Position numbers and translations under genes: made by a program
Assembly (NCBI RefSeq): GCF_014633365.1
Contig: NC_068350.1
Span: 29,627,119 to 29,691,118 of the forward strand
Reading direction: 5' to 3'
DNA length: 64,000 nt
Source of the DNA: Diospyros lotus
Taxonomy: Eukaryota; Streptophyta; Magnoliopsida; Ericales; Ebenaceae
Notes under the pieces: model-generated
Seen by the model: only the letters and a program-made list of their open reading frames with translations
What the model was told of the DNA's origin: nothing
The model's database searches: none
In this document: positions 1 through 11,330 of the stretch, piece by piece
How positions within the stretch are numbered: the first letter of the stretch is position 1
Layout: each line of letters starts with the position of its first letter

Positions 1-643
1 AAAAAGAAATGTTGAAGAAGACATGCATGATCTAACATGAACTCACTATATATGCGTGCATATACATATATACATACTGACTATATTAATCTGAAACACA
101 ACTGAGAAATCCTGAATCAATTGAGGATATTACTAAAATATAATCCCGTAAGAATGGATTATAGGGATGGAATACTTGCCTTATGATCGATCGGATCGAC
201 AATTCGCCAAACCACTTCGCCTATGCAAACACTGATGTTGTTCTTGGCTCTCTGTTCTTCACAGAAATCTCCTCTAGCGGCATGAGAAGATTATGACTAA
301 TAAACTGAATATATATAAGCATCATAAGCCCTAGAAATCATCTCTCAATCTCCTACTACAATTTGGAGACTCTTAACTTCATCTCCCGCATGGACTCCCA
401 ATCACGAAAAACTTTAATTAGATAATTAAATTCTAATCACAAATTGCTAAATGACCTTCATGTCCTAGCATTTAATTACCACAATTTAAAAAGAATTAAA
501 TGCTATTTAAATGCTATTCTCTCAATTAAAAATATTCTAAATTACCACATTAAAATTAAATTGACAAATTCCTTTAACTCAAGAAATAACTAAATACCAA
601 AATAATTCTAAATAAATTCTGGACCCTCTAATGGGTCGTTACA
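1..643. mobile_element. 3' part of an LTR, cut by the window edge
   Basis: AT-rich DNA without coding potential that ends in GGGTCGTTACA, the TTACA-type end shared by several delimited LTRs in this window (compare GGGTATTACA at 9563 and GGGTCATTACA at 10873). The start lies outside the window, so no target duplication can be tested. A TATATATAAGC stretch near 310 could be its promoter. Assigned from the end sequence and composition only. Confidence 0.4.
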
Positions 644-2345
644 ATTGTGGCCTGGAAACCACGACAATAGAATTTGTAAAGAGGGAAAGCTGGGGTCGAG
701 GCAGAGCGAGGTTGACAGCTGACAGGAGCCTATTGATGGAGATAGGCATCGGGTAGTTTCAGTCCTTGATGTCCTGTCCGAAGTCAAAGACGATCTCCTA
801 GGGGCATCTTTGGGATCGCTCGGGATTGACCTCTTGTGAGCTTGGGGCATATCTACACTCACAAGAACAAGTTAGAAGGCACGCGGGGATTCCTCACCCA
901 CATATGCTCTCTGATGCTTAAGTCAGTACCTATAGGAGAAAGGAGAAATATACAAATAGTGCATGCTATTATTAGACAGGGGATAGTTATACCTTTCTCG
1001 ACGAGAAAGGGTCAATCTTAGTACCGTTATAGGATATCGGGGGTGTGCCTATATGTTAGTAGCACTCGGACAGGCTTAAGAGAAATCCCTCCCGGAGAGC
1101 CAGACAACTTAGGGGCTCTCCGGGAGAAGGTGGGCCTCATGGTGGGTTGCCGAAGCAGGGTTTCAGCCCCTAAGGGACCTGCCCAAGCGTAGCTCTAGGT
1201 TTAATAAGAGATGTCTCGAGATGAACCTTACCTAACCACTTATTCCTTAAAGAACACATCGCGTTTCATGGATGCCAACACATTATATTACCCCCTATAG
1301 GCATATCACAGGCGAAACCATATGAACATCATATATATCCTCTAACATTATATACATTGCCTCTGGGCATGCCCCTAGCCAAAGCCGCATGCCCACATAT
1401 ACATGCACTTTAAACATTACATATCAACCTTAGCCTATTGTATAATCCCATCCCACTCTATAAAGCCACATCCCTGGCCATCACGAGAGCATATGAGTGA
1501 ATGCTCTCTCTCTATATATATATATATACACATTATAGTTGCAGGGGAGAAATAGAGAAGGAGAGAGAAGCCTCTCGGGAAGGCTTCTTCCCGAGAGAAG
1601 CTGGATGCCGCCAAGAGCTCTCGGGAAGAGCCCTTCCCGAGAAAAGCCATCACCGCCAGGGGGTGCTCTTGCCTCGCCAAGAGAAACTTTCGCCACGAGC
1701 CACCTTGCCAAGAGCCACTGAGAGAGCTCGCCTTGTAGAGAAAGGCCGGCCACCGAGAGGGATTGTAGCCATGGCTGAGGGGCATGCTGCTTCTTAAGGA
1801 GAGAGAAGCTGCAGAGGAGAGCTACGGAGAAGAGAAACCCGTCATGCTAAGAGAACGCAGCTCTCACTGAGAGAGCTGCTGCCACTATTGATGCTCTCGG
1901 GAGCTTGCTGTTCCTTCTCTGAGAGAAAGCAAAAGCTCTCTGAGAGAGCTTGATCTTGCCGAGAGGAAAAGGTTCCTCTCCGAGGGAGGAAAATCTCTCT
2001 TGGAGAGAGATCGACAGAGAGCGCGAGAAAGAGAGATTGGGCGAGAGCATGGGAGGGAGAGAGAATGAGATGAACAATGGGCCTCCTTCTTTCCTTTGAC
2101 CAGCCTTTTGACCCCTTTTATTTAGGGCCTCTCAACCTTATTCAATTACAGTTTTGCCTCCTTAAATGCTACATTATTCGTTTGCTCTCCGATTTAAATA
2201 ATTTCTTCACTGTTTGACCATAATTTTTCTAGGGATTGAAACCCGGGCTTAGGACCACTTTTGGGGTTCGCCCGTCTAAGCCTAATGACCAAAATACCCC
2301 TAGGCGCCTAATGATTGAAATGCCCCTAGGTAGACACTCAGGAAT
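644..2345. mobile_element. LTR-derived DNA with a CTCTCGGGAAG dyad array
   Basis: No gene is visible; the open frames at 1435-1797 and 1847-2077 are purine-rich repeat translations. Between about 1560 and 2060 the motif CTCTCGGGAAG and its reverse complement CTTCCCGAGAG recur with degenerate relatives (CTCTGAGAGAGCT). The stretch near 2230-2345, with repeated short 'accaaaatacccctagg'-like phrases, resembles the distal parts of plant Ty3/Gypsy LTRs. The right limit is where CACTA transposase homology starts. Confidence 0.35.
1560..2060. repeat. Irregular array of CTCTCGGGAAG / CTTCCCGAGAG motifs
   Basis: Direct reading shows pairs such as CTCTCGGGAAG followed within 20-30 bp by TTCCCGAGAG (about 1575-1606 and 1617-1643), then CTCTCGGGAGC, CTCTGAGAGAGC, GCCGAGAGG and CTCTCCGAGG. 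Spacing is irregular, so this is not an ordinary tandem repeat. It resembles the other dyad arrays in the window in having a CG-containing core present in both orientations. Confidence 0.5.
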
Positions 2346-3722
2346 TCTACGACACAACAAAAGTTTTTGTGTTTTCCATACAATACGGGCATGCTAATCT
2401 ACCTGATATCATCCAACCAAATAATATTCCATATGTAGAAATTCATTGACTGACCACAATAAAGCTGCTTTCATCATAAAGTTTTGCTTTGTTGATATGT
2501 CATAAGTTAACACTTTTTCATGCCAAACCAATTTTAGTTCATCAATTAAAGGCTATAAAAACATGTATATCTTACTTTTTGGATTTAATGAACTTGGAAT
2601 AATAGCCATTAGAAACATAAACTCTCTTTTCAAACATAATCCAAGCAGCAAGTTATATGGGGTCACAATGACTAGCCAACAAGAGTACGGGCGGCCCGAT
2701 TGACCATACGGAGTGAACCCATTTGCACACAAACCAAGCCTCACATTTCTAAGATCGGCAGAAAAGTCAGGATGCATGTGATCACAATATTTTCATGTTT
2801 CACCGTCAGACAGGTGAGATAATACCCCAAACTCTCTTTGATTTTTATAGTGTCATCTCATGTTCGAAGCAGTAATCGTTGAAGCATAGATTCTTTGCAA
2901 TCTTGATATGATGGTCAAATACCACATTTAAAAGGAATTTCTTTAAATTTTTTCATGCCACTTTTTGTCGGTCTAAAATGAGGATGACTGCAAAACCTAC
3001 AACTCATCTCAAATTCATCATCCTTATAATACAACATACAATTATTTGGACAACAATCGATCTTCTAACAACCAAGTCTAAGTTTAGGAACCAACTTCTT
3101 AGTATGATAAAAGTCACTAGGCACACGATTACCAGTTGGCATTGTATGTTGCATAAACTGCATGATTTCATTATAACAGCCTTCGGGCATGTTGTAATCA
3201 AACTTGATACTCAAAATCCTAACTGTAGTAGAAAGTTCACTCTTTGTGTCACAATATGGGTATAATAGGAATTGTGCAACAGATAACATCTCATAAAATG
3301 TTTTTGCATTTTCATTAGGTGGTTCCTCAATATTGTACGACTGATGACCACTTCTGCTAACCGTTCCTTGCATTGTAGCAGGCCCATGTAATGGTCTTGC
3401 CACATCCATTACCATTTGGTCATACGGATTAAACTGATATATAAAATTATCTTCTCTATAATATTCATTTACAATAACACTTGGAGGCATTATTGGCATG
3501 TTTTCCCCATGGTTCGTCTAGTAATAGTACCCTTTCATGAACCCCATGCTTACAAAGATCCATTTTCACCTCATTAACTGATTTGAACTTCAAACACTCA
3601 CATTTCATACAAGAACACTTCAACACTCCTAATCTTATGGAACTTTCTTGAGTAGATACAAGTTGAATGAACTCATCGACACCAGCATAAAATTCAAGAG
3701 TGATCCCACCCTTTCTTGGCAT
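2345..3722 (-). pseudogene. TNP2-type CACTA transposase remnant
   Basis: Reading minus from 3722, the start resembles the plant transposase-associated domain (EF-G-VDEFI, then a C-x-C-x2-C-x-C cluster and a KHGVHE stretch). A frame change follows near 3530, where the GYYY-TNHGE continuation lies in another frame. Next comes the TNP2 core: a KFDYNMPEGCYNEIMQ-like stretch near 3200, FYHTKKLVPKLRLG near 3090, DFSADLRNVRLGLCANGF at 2715-2768, and a PYNLL-like segment. Homology continues in shifted frames to about 2350 (LIDELKLVW, GWMISGRLACPYCMENT) and stops abruptly. Several frameshifts and stops make it non-functional. The family assignment rests on recalled TNP2 motifs. Confidence 0.75.
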
Positions 3723-4257
3723 ATACTTATTATCATTTCACTGACGATGCAACAAGACTTTTATTTTCAATTCAAAATTGTATAACGAACATGTGCTAAT
3801 TCCTAATAGATAATTTATCCTGAAAATTAATCAAATTATATTTCATGACTCCAAACTGTCACAGGCAACTGATAAATATGAACAAGAAATAAATATAATA
3901 ATAGATAATTTATTATTCTCTTAAATTTTGTTTATTTAATGTGCATATTTATTAATAAATAAATATAACATTGAGATAAATTTTGATCTTTTTAAAATAC
4001 TATAGATTTCTAAATTAAATTAAATTTTATAAATAGACTTGTTTGAACTAAATATTCAGAATATTTTCTGTATTACTTAATTCTATATGTTTGAATTGAT
4101 TTTTTCTTAAATACTTATTTAAATTTTTATTTCCTTTAATACTTAAACACTTATTAAAGTTTTTGTTCTTTACATTTTTTATTTTATTTTGATTGAGTTA
4201 TTAAGAACATTATGGTTAAAATAGTGTACCTAATTTATTTTCTATGTTAGTTGTAAA

Positions 4258-4850
4258 TGTCTCACATTGAAATTTTATTTTTTATTTTTAGTGTTTGATT
4301 TTAAATAAAAATCTTAAAATCTATTAGTGTGCTTATTTCATTTTATAACAACAAAATATATTTTTTCATGAATAGTATTTTTATTTTTAATATTTCATTC
4401 CTTATATATTTGAATTTAAATATTTATCTAATTTATTTCTTATGTTACAAATATTTGAATTGAAATTTTATTTCTTAATTTTAGTGTTTTATTTTAAATA
4501 AAAATCTTAAAATCTATTAGTGTGCTTATTTCATTTTATAACAACAAAATATATTTTTTCATGAATAGTATTTTATTTTTAATATTTCATTCCTTATATA
4601 TTTGAATTTAAATATTTATCTAATTTATTTCTTATGTTACAAATATTTGAATTGAAATTTTATTTCTTAATTTTAGTGTTTTATTTTAAATAAAAATCTT
4701 AAAATCTATTAGTGTGCTTATTTCATTTTATAACAACAAAATATATTTTTTCATGAATAGTATTTTTATTTTTAATATTTCATTCCTTATATATTTGAAT
4801 TAAAATAATTATCTAATTTATTTCGTATATTAGTTTTAAATATTTGAATT
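4258..4850. repeat. About 193-bp AT-rich tandem repeat, three copies
   Basis: The phrase CTATTAGTGTGCTTATTTCA recurs at 4321, 4514 and 4706, a period of 192-193 bp, with nearly identical flanking sequence. It lies within the truncated CACTA element, between its terminus and transposase remnant. No coding potential. Confidence 0.85.
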
Positions 4851-5194
4851 GAAATTTTATTTATAATTTTTAATATTATATGTTCAATAGAAATTTTTAA
4901 TTTTTAATGTGTATATTTTATTTTATAACAATAAAATATATATTTCTTTAAATATTATATTAATTTTTAGTATTTTATTTCCTAGGTATTTTATTTAAAA
5001 TTATAGTATTATATTTTTTAAATAAAAATCTGTTTTAAATTAAAAATAAAAATGAACATTAGTTATTAATATAATTACATAACAAAATATGATGTACATT
5101 TATATGATGATTACTAAATAACAATCAATAAAGTTTATATTTTAATTTCTAAACATACTGTAATAAATAATATAAAAAATTAAATTAAAACTAA

Positions 5195-5350
5195 ACTAAT
5201 TAATATAAAATAACCATTAAACTAAACTAATACAAAATAACTACAACTAAACTAATATAAAATAACCATTAAACTAAACTAACACAAAATAACTAACTTT
5301 AAAAGTTTTACACTATAACTAAACAACACAAAATAACTAAAATTAAATAA
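5195..5350. repeat. Short repeats of an 'aaactaaactaatacaaaataac' phrase
   Basis: The phrase ACTAAACTAA(T/C)ACAAAATAAC recurs several times at irregular 20-40 bp spacing inside the CACTA element. It is simple AT-rich repeat DNA. Confidence 0.6.
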
Positions 5351-5579
5351 CATAAAATAATTATCTCAGTGATTGAGAGAGTGGCGACAATGGCACCGGA
5401 GACAATAACAACACCGTTGGGAGGCAGCATTCGCAAAGAACGAGAGAACCAAGGGAGGAAGAGAGAAATGGCGTGAGAATAAGGGGGGTAGGGGAGAAAT
5501 GGCATGAGAACCAGGGGGGGAGAGGGGAGAAAGGGCTTTCGAGAGTAGGGAAGGAGAGGAGGTGGAGTTTAAATACAAA

Positions 5580-5771
5580 GCAGCGACGGGACTGTGCGTC
5601 CCATCACTGTTTTGCGACAAGACAGGCTATCCCGTCACTGATTTGCGACAGGTTTGTGATGAAAATTCTAACTCGTCACTAAAACATTTTAATGACGGAT
5701 TTCTGTCACTAAACTCGTCACAATTAGTGACGGGTAGGCCCCTGTCACTAATTTATGATTTTCTTGTAGTG
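5580..5771. repeat. CACTA subterminal repeats and terminal inverted repeat
   Basis: Short motifs CCGTCACT, TTAGTGACGG, CTGTCACTAA and TGCGACA are clustered next to the terminus TTCTTGTAGTG (5761-5771). In CACTA elements such subterminal repeats are binding sites for the element's TnpA-like protein. The same TTAGTGACGG word occurs at both ends of the complete CACTA element at 35431-38215. Confidence 0.75.
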
Positions 5772-6773
5772 CCTGAAAGGCAATGTGAGTAACACCTTGA
5801 GCTAAAGCTCCCTTGAGCTTGCGCTACCGAAACCCAAAAACCAGGCACGCTAACAGCGCTCGTAAACCCGACACAACATAACCATTCGTAAAGCAGCTAC
5901 ACACACCCACACGGTGCCAGAACCATGCAATGCACACATATAATGCAGTGGTATATTGAGCATAAACGTGATACATAACCCCCCATAAAATCGTGCATCA
6001 AGCTCTACTTGCCTATATGGGAAGTCACACTCAATACACTGCTCGTTTCCAGCTAACCTAAGTATTAAAATAACCTAGTATGCCCGTGGCCAAGCACACA
6101 AGTCACATGGAACCCCCAAATGCATAATCCCCAAGCCCTTGCATGAATTAGAAATGACAAAATACTGGAAATTTATAGAAATCACATGTACTATACTCTC
6201 GGCCACAATAACATTCCTACACTACACAACGAGAACCAACCCACACAACAACATAGCTTTATTCCAACAACGAAATAAAAGGGAAATCGAGCCCTTTAAA
6301 ACACATAAGAAAAGACCCACCATCTGGCAAGGATCTAACCAAGATGGAGAAAACTGACAAGAAACAAACCTATAATTGTAGGAGCCCCTAAACTGGGGTC
6401 CGTCAGAAAAGATGGCATATATGCACAACCCAATTAGAGGCGTCATGTATGTTCCTTGTTATTAATAACAGAAGCCACACTCATACATTCTTACTCGTAA
6501 ACATATACATTAGGGTCCACAAACCCACCATATCTCATCAGGGGTATAACTTAGAACATAAACAAGCGAAACATAATATTACACATCACAAAACACCCCC
6601 CAATGACCTTACGATTAAGACGACTCTATACACACTTCTACCCCATGGCTCCAACTTCACTTGACTCGCCCATTTCTTTAGCCTTACCCTTACCTAGAAT
6701 GAGGCAAGCAAATATGAGCCACAAGGCTTAGCAAGTATAATTAAAAGAAAGTGAGCATAAGAATAATGGGTAT
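5772..6773. other. Intergenic, probably LTR-derived; no gene seen
   Basis: C/A-rich sequence with no protein similarity recognised. It is the left flank of the solo LTR at 6774 and appears to continue at 9564, since the solo LTR's target duplication GGTAT joins the two sides. Together with 9564-10873 it is probably one older LTR. Confidence 0.35.
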
Positions 6774-9563
6774 TGTAACACCCCACTTCTCTGGAGCGTT
6801 AGGTAACGTAAGACTCTGAGAATATTTTTTTCCAATCAACAGAAACTCAACACAAAATCGTTCCCCAAAGATTCCATTACACATTCTCAGTATATCAATT
6901 ATGAACCATTAATAAACTAAAACAGGTACATCATCTCAAATGCAGAAGCTAGATCGAAACCTCAATAAATCATAATCGAACCCACTTTATTCATAATATA
7001 AAGTTGAACCAACGCTTACATGACATCATCAAAATTAACAACATAATTGAAAATGACATAAAGTAAACTATCCACTAATTGCCGTCACTCCTCGGCAATT
7101 CCCTTTCCCTTCGCACTGTTGCCTTCACCTGGAACGTTTGAATATTCTAGGGACAAAGTCTATAATAGATGATGAATCATCTAAGTGAGAGTTCAAAAAC
7201 ACATTTTTCATGAATGAATGCATGACATGAAATAAACCAATACACTCGATAAGCCCTAGCCCAAGAGAATCCCAAGCGTTTAACCCTACCACAGGAAAAG
7301 AGCAATCTCTCTAGAAGTTATGCCACCATACCAACACATTGACACGATGCGATTCTAGCTTAAGAGGGGCAAGTCAATGCATCTCTCCAACATCTCGGGA
7401 ACAATCGTTACCAACTCTCGGCTTAAGAGGGTCACATCAATGTAGGAACCTGGCTCACCACATTTACGTCGGATATTACCTTCACACTCTAAGCATCCAG
7501 GAACCACCACACAATCCCAACTCCAAAATTTCACATGGAGCACCTAGTCATCATAGTGCAACTTCCCTGACCAAATGACTTGGCACGAAAATCAAGGCGG
7601 TTATCTTGGCATACTCACCAGCACAAGATACCCCTATTATTCCGTCATGCCCTTGGAGAATTATGACTACACTATCCAGACAACATCCTAAGCTGACATC
7701 CCACATGAACAACACAATATGGACCACCTAGTCATCCTAGTGTAACTTCCCTGACCAAATGGCCTGGCACGAAAACCAAGGTGGCTATCCCGGCATGCAC
7801 ATCAGCACAACATACCTCTGTTATTCCGTCATGCCCTTGGAGAATTATGGCTACACTATCCAAACAACATCTTAGGCTGACATTCCATACGAACACAAAA
7901 AATGCAAGACAATGCCACATTTCACAATTCAATGCATCATATAAACAACATTTTATAAAATGCAATGCATAAGTTCAAAATATTTAGAGATGAACCTCCC
8001 TCATAAACCAACTGCCACCGATTACCGTTTACATGCAACAAAATCGTTTTGTATAAAACCATAATGCATTTAGGTAACACCAATACCAAGTTTTTAGAGT
8101 AGAAGTACCCACAATAAATCAAGTTTTGGTAGTGAACAACTCACAACTTAAAACCAAGTTTCTAGATAGAATACTCATAGTAAACAACTTTGGGGGAGAA
8201 CCACTCACAAGTCAAAACCAAGTTTTTCGGTAGAACACTCACCTCGAACGAAACTCATAACACCTTGAATCTTATGCCCAACCTCGATTTTCGTCCAACT
8301 CGTCAAGTCTTTTGACCAAACCACCTCCTTACACACCCTCACGCGCTGCCCAAGTGCTCTGCGCGTGTGATGCCTTGTGTATACTTTAAAAACCCTCTAT
8401 CCACTAAACCCGAAGCACTCTTGTCTAGCACGAGTTTATCACAATTTTGAATGAGAAACCCTTGGCCATAAACCCCCTATTTATAGAGTTTGAAAACTTA
8501 GCCACCAAGAAATACATATTCTGCAATCATTTTAAATCTTCCAAAATCTTTTCCAATCATTCCAAAATCTTTTAAGATTTTTTGCAATCATTCCAAATTT
8601 TCTAAGATATTCTGTAATCATTCTAAATCTTCTAAGATTTTATATAATCATTCCCAAATCTTCTAAGATCTTCTACAATCATTATAAATCTTCTAAGATT
8701 TTCTATAATCATTCCAAATCTTCTAAGATTTTATGTAATCATTGTTATCCGAATCAAATCTTATTCAAATCAAATCTTTATTCAAATCAAACCATATCTT
8801 ATCTCTAAAGTCATCATGAGGCTTTATCTTATCTCCAAAGTCATCATGAGCCTTCATCTTATCTCTAACGTCATCATGAGGTTTCATCTTATCTCTAACG
8901 TCATCATGAGACTTCATCCTTATCTCTAAAGTCATCATGAGATTTCATCCTTATCTCTAAAGTTATTATGAGAATTTTCTTGAATCTCCCAAATGCCCCT
9001 AGGAAAAATGTTTCAAGAACTATACTTTGGCCTGGACTTTTTAGATAATTGCACTTAAACCCTTTTCAACATGGTCCCCAGACCAATTTTTAATTGCATT
9101 TTAGTTCCTGAAGAAATAGTTAATTACATTAATACCCCTAATTTTTAGGTAAATCACACTTTTACCCGAACCTAAAAATTAAGATTTTGCCCCTGGCTCA
9201 GAAATTGATGTTTTGTCTCCCAACATCCACAATCCATTGAAATATTTTATTTTCTCAAGTATCTAAATCTAAAAATCTCGAGTATTACATCCCTTATGAT
9301 CATTCGATTTTTCAGGCTAACATTAGTCGTACCGAGAAATTGTCTCTGTTCCAATTGCTTTTAAGTGTCATAAATCCTGTCTCAAGACACTAGTCAATAA
9401 CATTACATTTTTCTTAATCACCTAGGATCCGGGGTACTCCCTTCGGTCGATTCGGTCACCTAATACTGCAATAATGTACCCAACAACCTCTTTCTTTAGG
9501 AAATTCCAGTTATACCCTTCACCAAATACCATTTATATCCTTAAGGATTTCCCGGGTATTACA
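6774..9563 (-). mobile_element. Solo LTR (2790 bp), TSD GGTAT
   Basis: It begins TGTAACACCCCAC and ends CGGGTATTACA, and is flanked by GGTAT at 6769-6773 and 9564-9568, a perfect 5-bp target duplication. Orientation is inferred as minus because a TATAAATAGGG-type box reads on that strand at 8478-8485. An internal 184-bp tandem duplication (CACCTAGTCAT phrase at 7541 and 7725) lies downstream of that promoter. A dyad-containing repeat array lies upstream of it at 8515-8745. No internal region or second LTR remains, which fits LTR-LTR recombination. Confidence 0.85.
8515..8960. repeat. U3 repeat arrays: AATCTTCTAAGATT units, then CATCATGAG units
   Basis: From 8515 to 8745 there are about seven imperfect units of about 34 bp centred on AATCTTCTAAGATT, itself an inverted repeat (AATCTT-CT-AAGATT), separated by T(A/G)TAATCATTCC. 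From about 8790 to 8960 units of about 32 bp follow, built on TCTCTAAAGTCATCATGAG. Both lie immediately upstream of the minus-strand TATA box at 8478-8485, in the U3 part of the solo LTR. Confidence 0.8.
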
Positions 9564-10873
9564 GGTATTGGAAGGCAAATAGAATCATGAATGACATTTA
9601 AGGTACTTTCACATGGTAACACGATGAAACATGCATTCATGCTCATATGCAATCTTTTAAAAATCATAATCATGGGACCAAAGTCCAAAATCATGGGACC
9701 AAAGTCCAAAACCTTGGGACCGAAGTCCATATCATAAACCTGGGACCGAAGTCCATCTCTAAGCCAAAGTTTTCTCTGCGGATATATCTTGTGGACTCGT
9801 TTGTTGCGCGCATCATGAAGCCTTTACACATTTAAAAACCATTTTCGTGCACATGTTCTATGCATTATCATAACCATGCACATTTCTAATAACTTTTCAT
9901 ATATAACTGACACACAATAACCGAAACAACATGCACAAAATGACAACATTCATGGAAGACAACATCAAACCCTTGCATGTTCTCAATAAAGCATCATTCC
10001 CAAAGGAAGATAGGGTGATGCAAAGCTCTATTTAAGACTCAGGTATAAATGAGAACCATGAAATAATTTGCTAGAAAAGAGAAATAACTTGCAAAAGGAG
10101 AACTTGCATAAATAAAAGCATGAGCTTGCAAAAATAGAAAAAGAACTTTCAAATGAAGGAACTGAACTTGCAATTTAGAAAATTAGGAAATAGGAACTTG
10201 CCTTAAATATTTTTTCTTAACTCTTGCAATGTACCATAGTCGCTACTTAAGCCCACGCCACCAAAATTTCCTCATTATCTCTCCAAAACTCTCTCATTTC
10301 ACTCAAGCATTCATCCCATATATATAGGCTAAGGAAAATGGAGGTTGTGTGAGCATTGTGGAGGCAAGGCAACCCCTATATATAGGCCAAGAGGAAGGAA
10401 GGTGGCCAGAGCATGATGGCAACAAGGAAACATCATTTCTGGTGACAAAAATTGGTCTGGACACGTGGGAGGGAGAAAGGTGACAATTGGCACGGCTGGC
10501 AGTCGTGTGGCGTGCAAGCTTGGCCGCACACACATGGACGCCTCCTAGGGCCTTAAAACGACACCATTTTGGCACCAGCTAGGTTTTAAAAACCCAGATT
10601 TTTTTTCTTGCTTAGTCGTGGGCTTGATCCCGCGATAACTCCCTCTTCCTTGGCACGCTCGACCATCTTGCCTACAGCCTTCCTTACTTATTTTTGCGCA
10701 TAACTTATATTTAAGGTGACATCCACCCTAGTTTCTTAAATTACACTTAAACCCCATTATTTTTTAATAATTACCAAAACTTCTTTGATCAAAAATACAT
10801 TAATTTTATTTTTTTCTAATTAATTCCTTACACCCCAAATTTACATTAATTCACAAATAAACGGGTCATTACA
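9564..10873 (-). mobile_element. Older LTR fragment hosting the solo LTR
   Basis: The right end is GGGTCATTACA (10863-10873), matching other LTR ends here. A CCTATATATAGG box at about 10373-10384 could be its promoter on either strand. At 9650-9760 a 20-25-bp unit (ATGGGACCAAAGTCCAAA, with variants GGGACCGAAGTCC) repeats four times. At 10070-10200 there are repeated AACTTGC phrases. No coding region is recognised. Confidence 0.5.
9655..9765. repeat. Tandem repeat of GGGACC(A/G)AAGTCC units
   Basis: Four units of 20-25 bp carrying GGGACCAAAGTCC or GGGACCGAAGTCC, starting near 9675, 9695, 9717 and 9741. The open frames here are by-products of the repeat. Confidence 0.75.
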
Positions 10874-11330
10874 ATAATCCTTGAATAAAACCACCTGTAA
10901 CTCAATAATGAGGAAATAAATCGAGTAGAAAAGTGGTATAATCTCTCACAAGTTGAACAAGGATGCTATAGAAGTAAGAAGGGGTAAAAGCTTGCTTGAA
11001 ATGAAGAAGAAAACCACCCTAGAAGCTTGGTCAAACCGCTCATTCTTCTTCTTCTTCTTCTTATTTTCCTGCTTTCTCTTTTTTTTCTTCATGCTCTCGA
11101 CCGAACACTCTGCAAATATCTCTTATTTCTCAACATTCCCTTTGATTATATAGCCAAGAGACAAAGAAGAGTGGGTTTAGATGCGTGACAAGACTAAATG
11201 AAAAGTCATCCACCACCGCCTAAAACTCGGGGTTTGGGTCGAGAAAGTGGCATGGAAAGTCATTTTCAAAAAAGCTTATCTGAATGCCCAACCGACAGAT
11301 CTGAATACTAGAGGTAAGAACTAAAGGCAT
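10874..11330 (-). mobile_element. LTR-like segment with promoter, left flank of a solo LTR
   Basis: A TATATAA box reads on the minus strand at 11146-11152. Upstream of it, to the right, TATCTGAATGCC and GATCTGAATAC begin the dyad array that resumes at 12880 after the inserted solo LTR. A CTT-rich tract lies at 11042-11060. No gene is seen. Confidence 0.4.

Larger units (their letters stand above)
2345..5771 (-). mobile_element. Truncated CACTA (En/Spm-like) DNA transposon
   Basis: The right edge at 5771 is a CACTA terminus: on the minus strand it begins CACTACAAGAAAATC, followed by subterminal GTCACTAA/TTAGTGACGG motifs over about 190 bp (5580-5771). A minus-strand TNP2-type transposase remnant lies at 2345-3722. 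The left terminus is missing: no CACTACAAGAA is found near 2300, so the far end was lost or overwritten. The space between terminus and gene holds AT-rich tandem repeats. Confidence 0.8.

Noticed and set aside
1435..1797. Overlapping open frames on both strands, up to 116 codons
   Set aside because: Mutually overlapping frames in a purine-rich repeated stretch, no domain, low-complexity translation.
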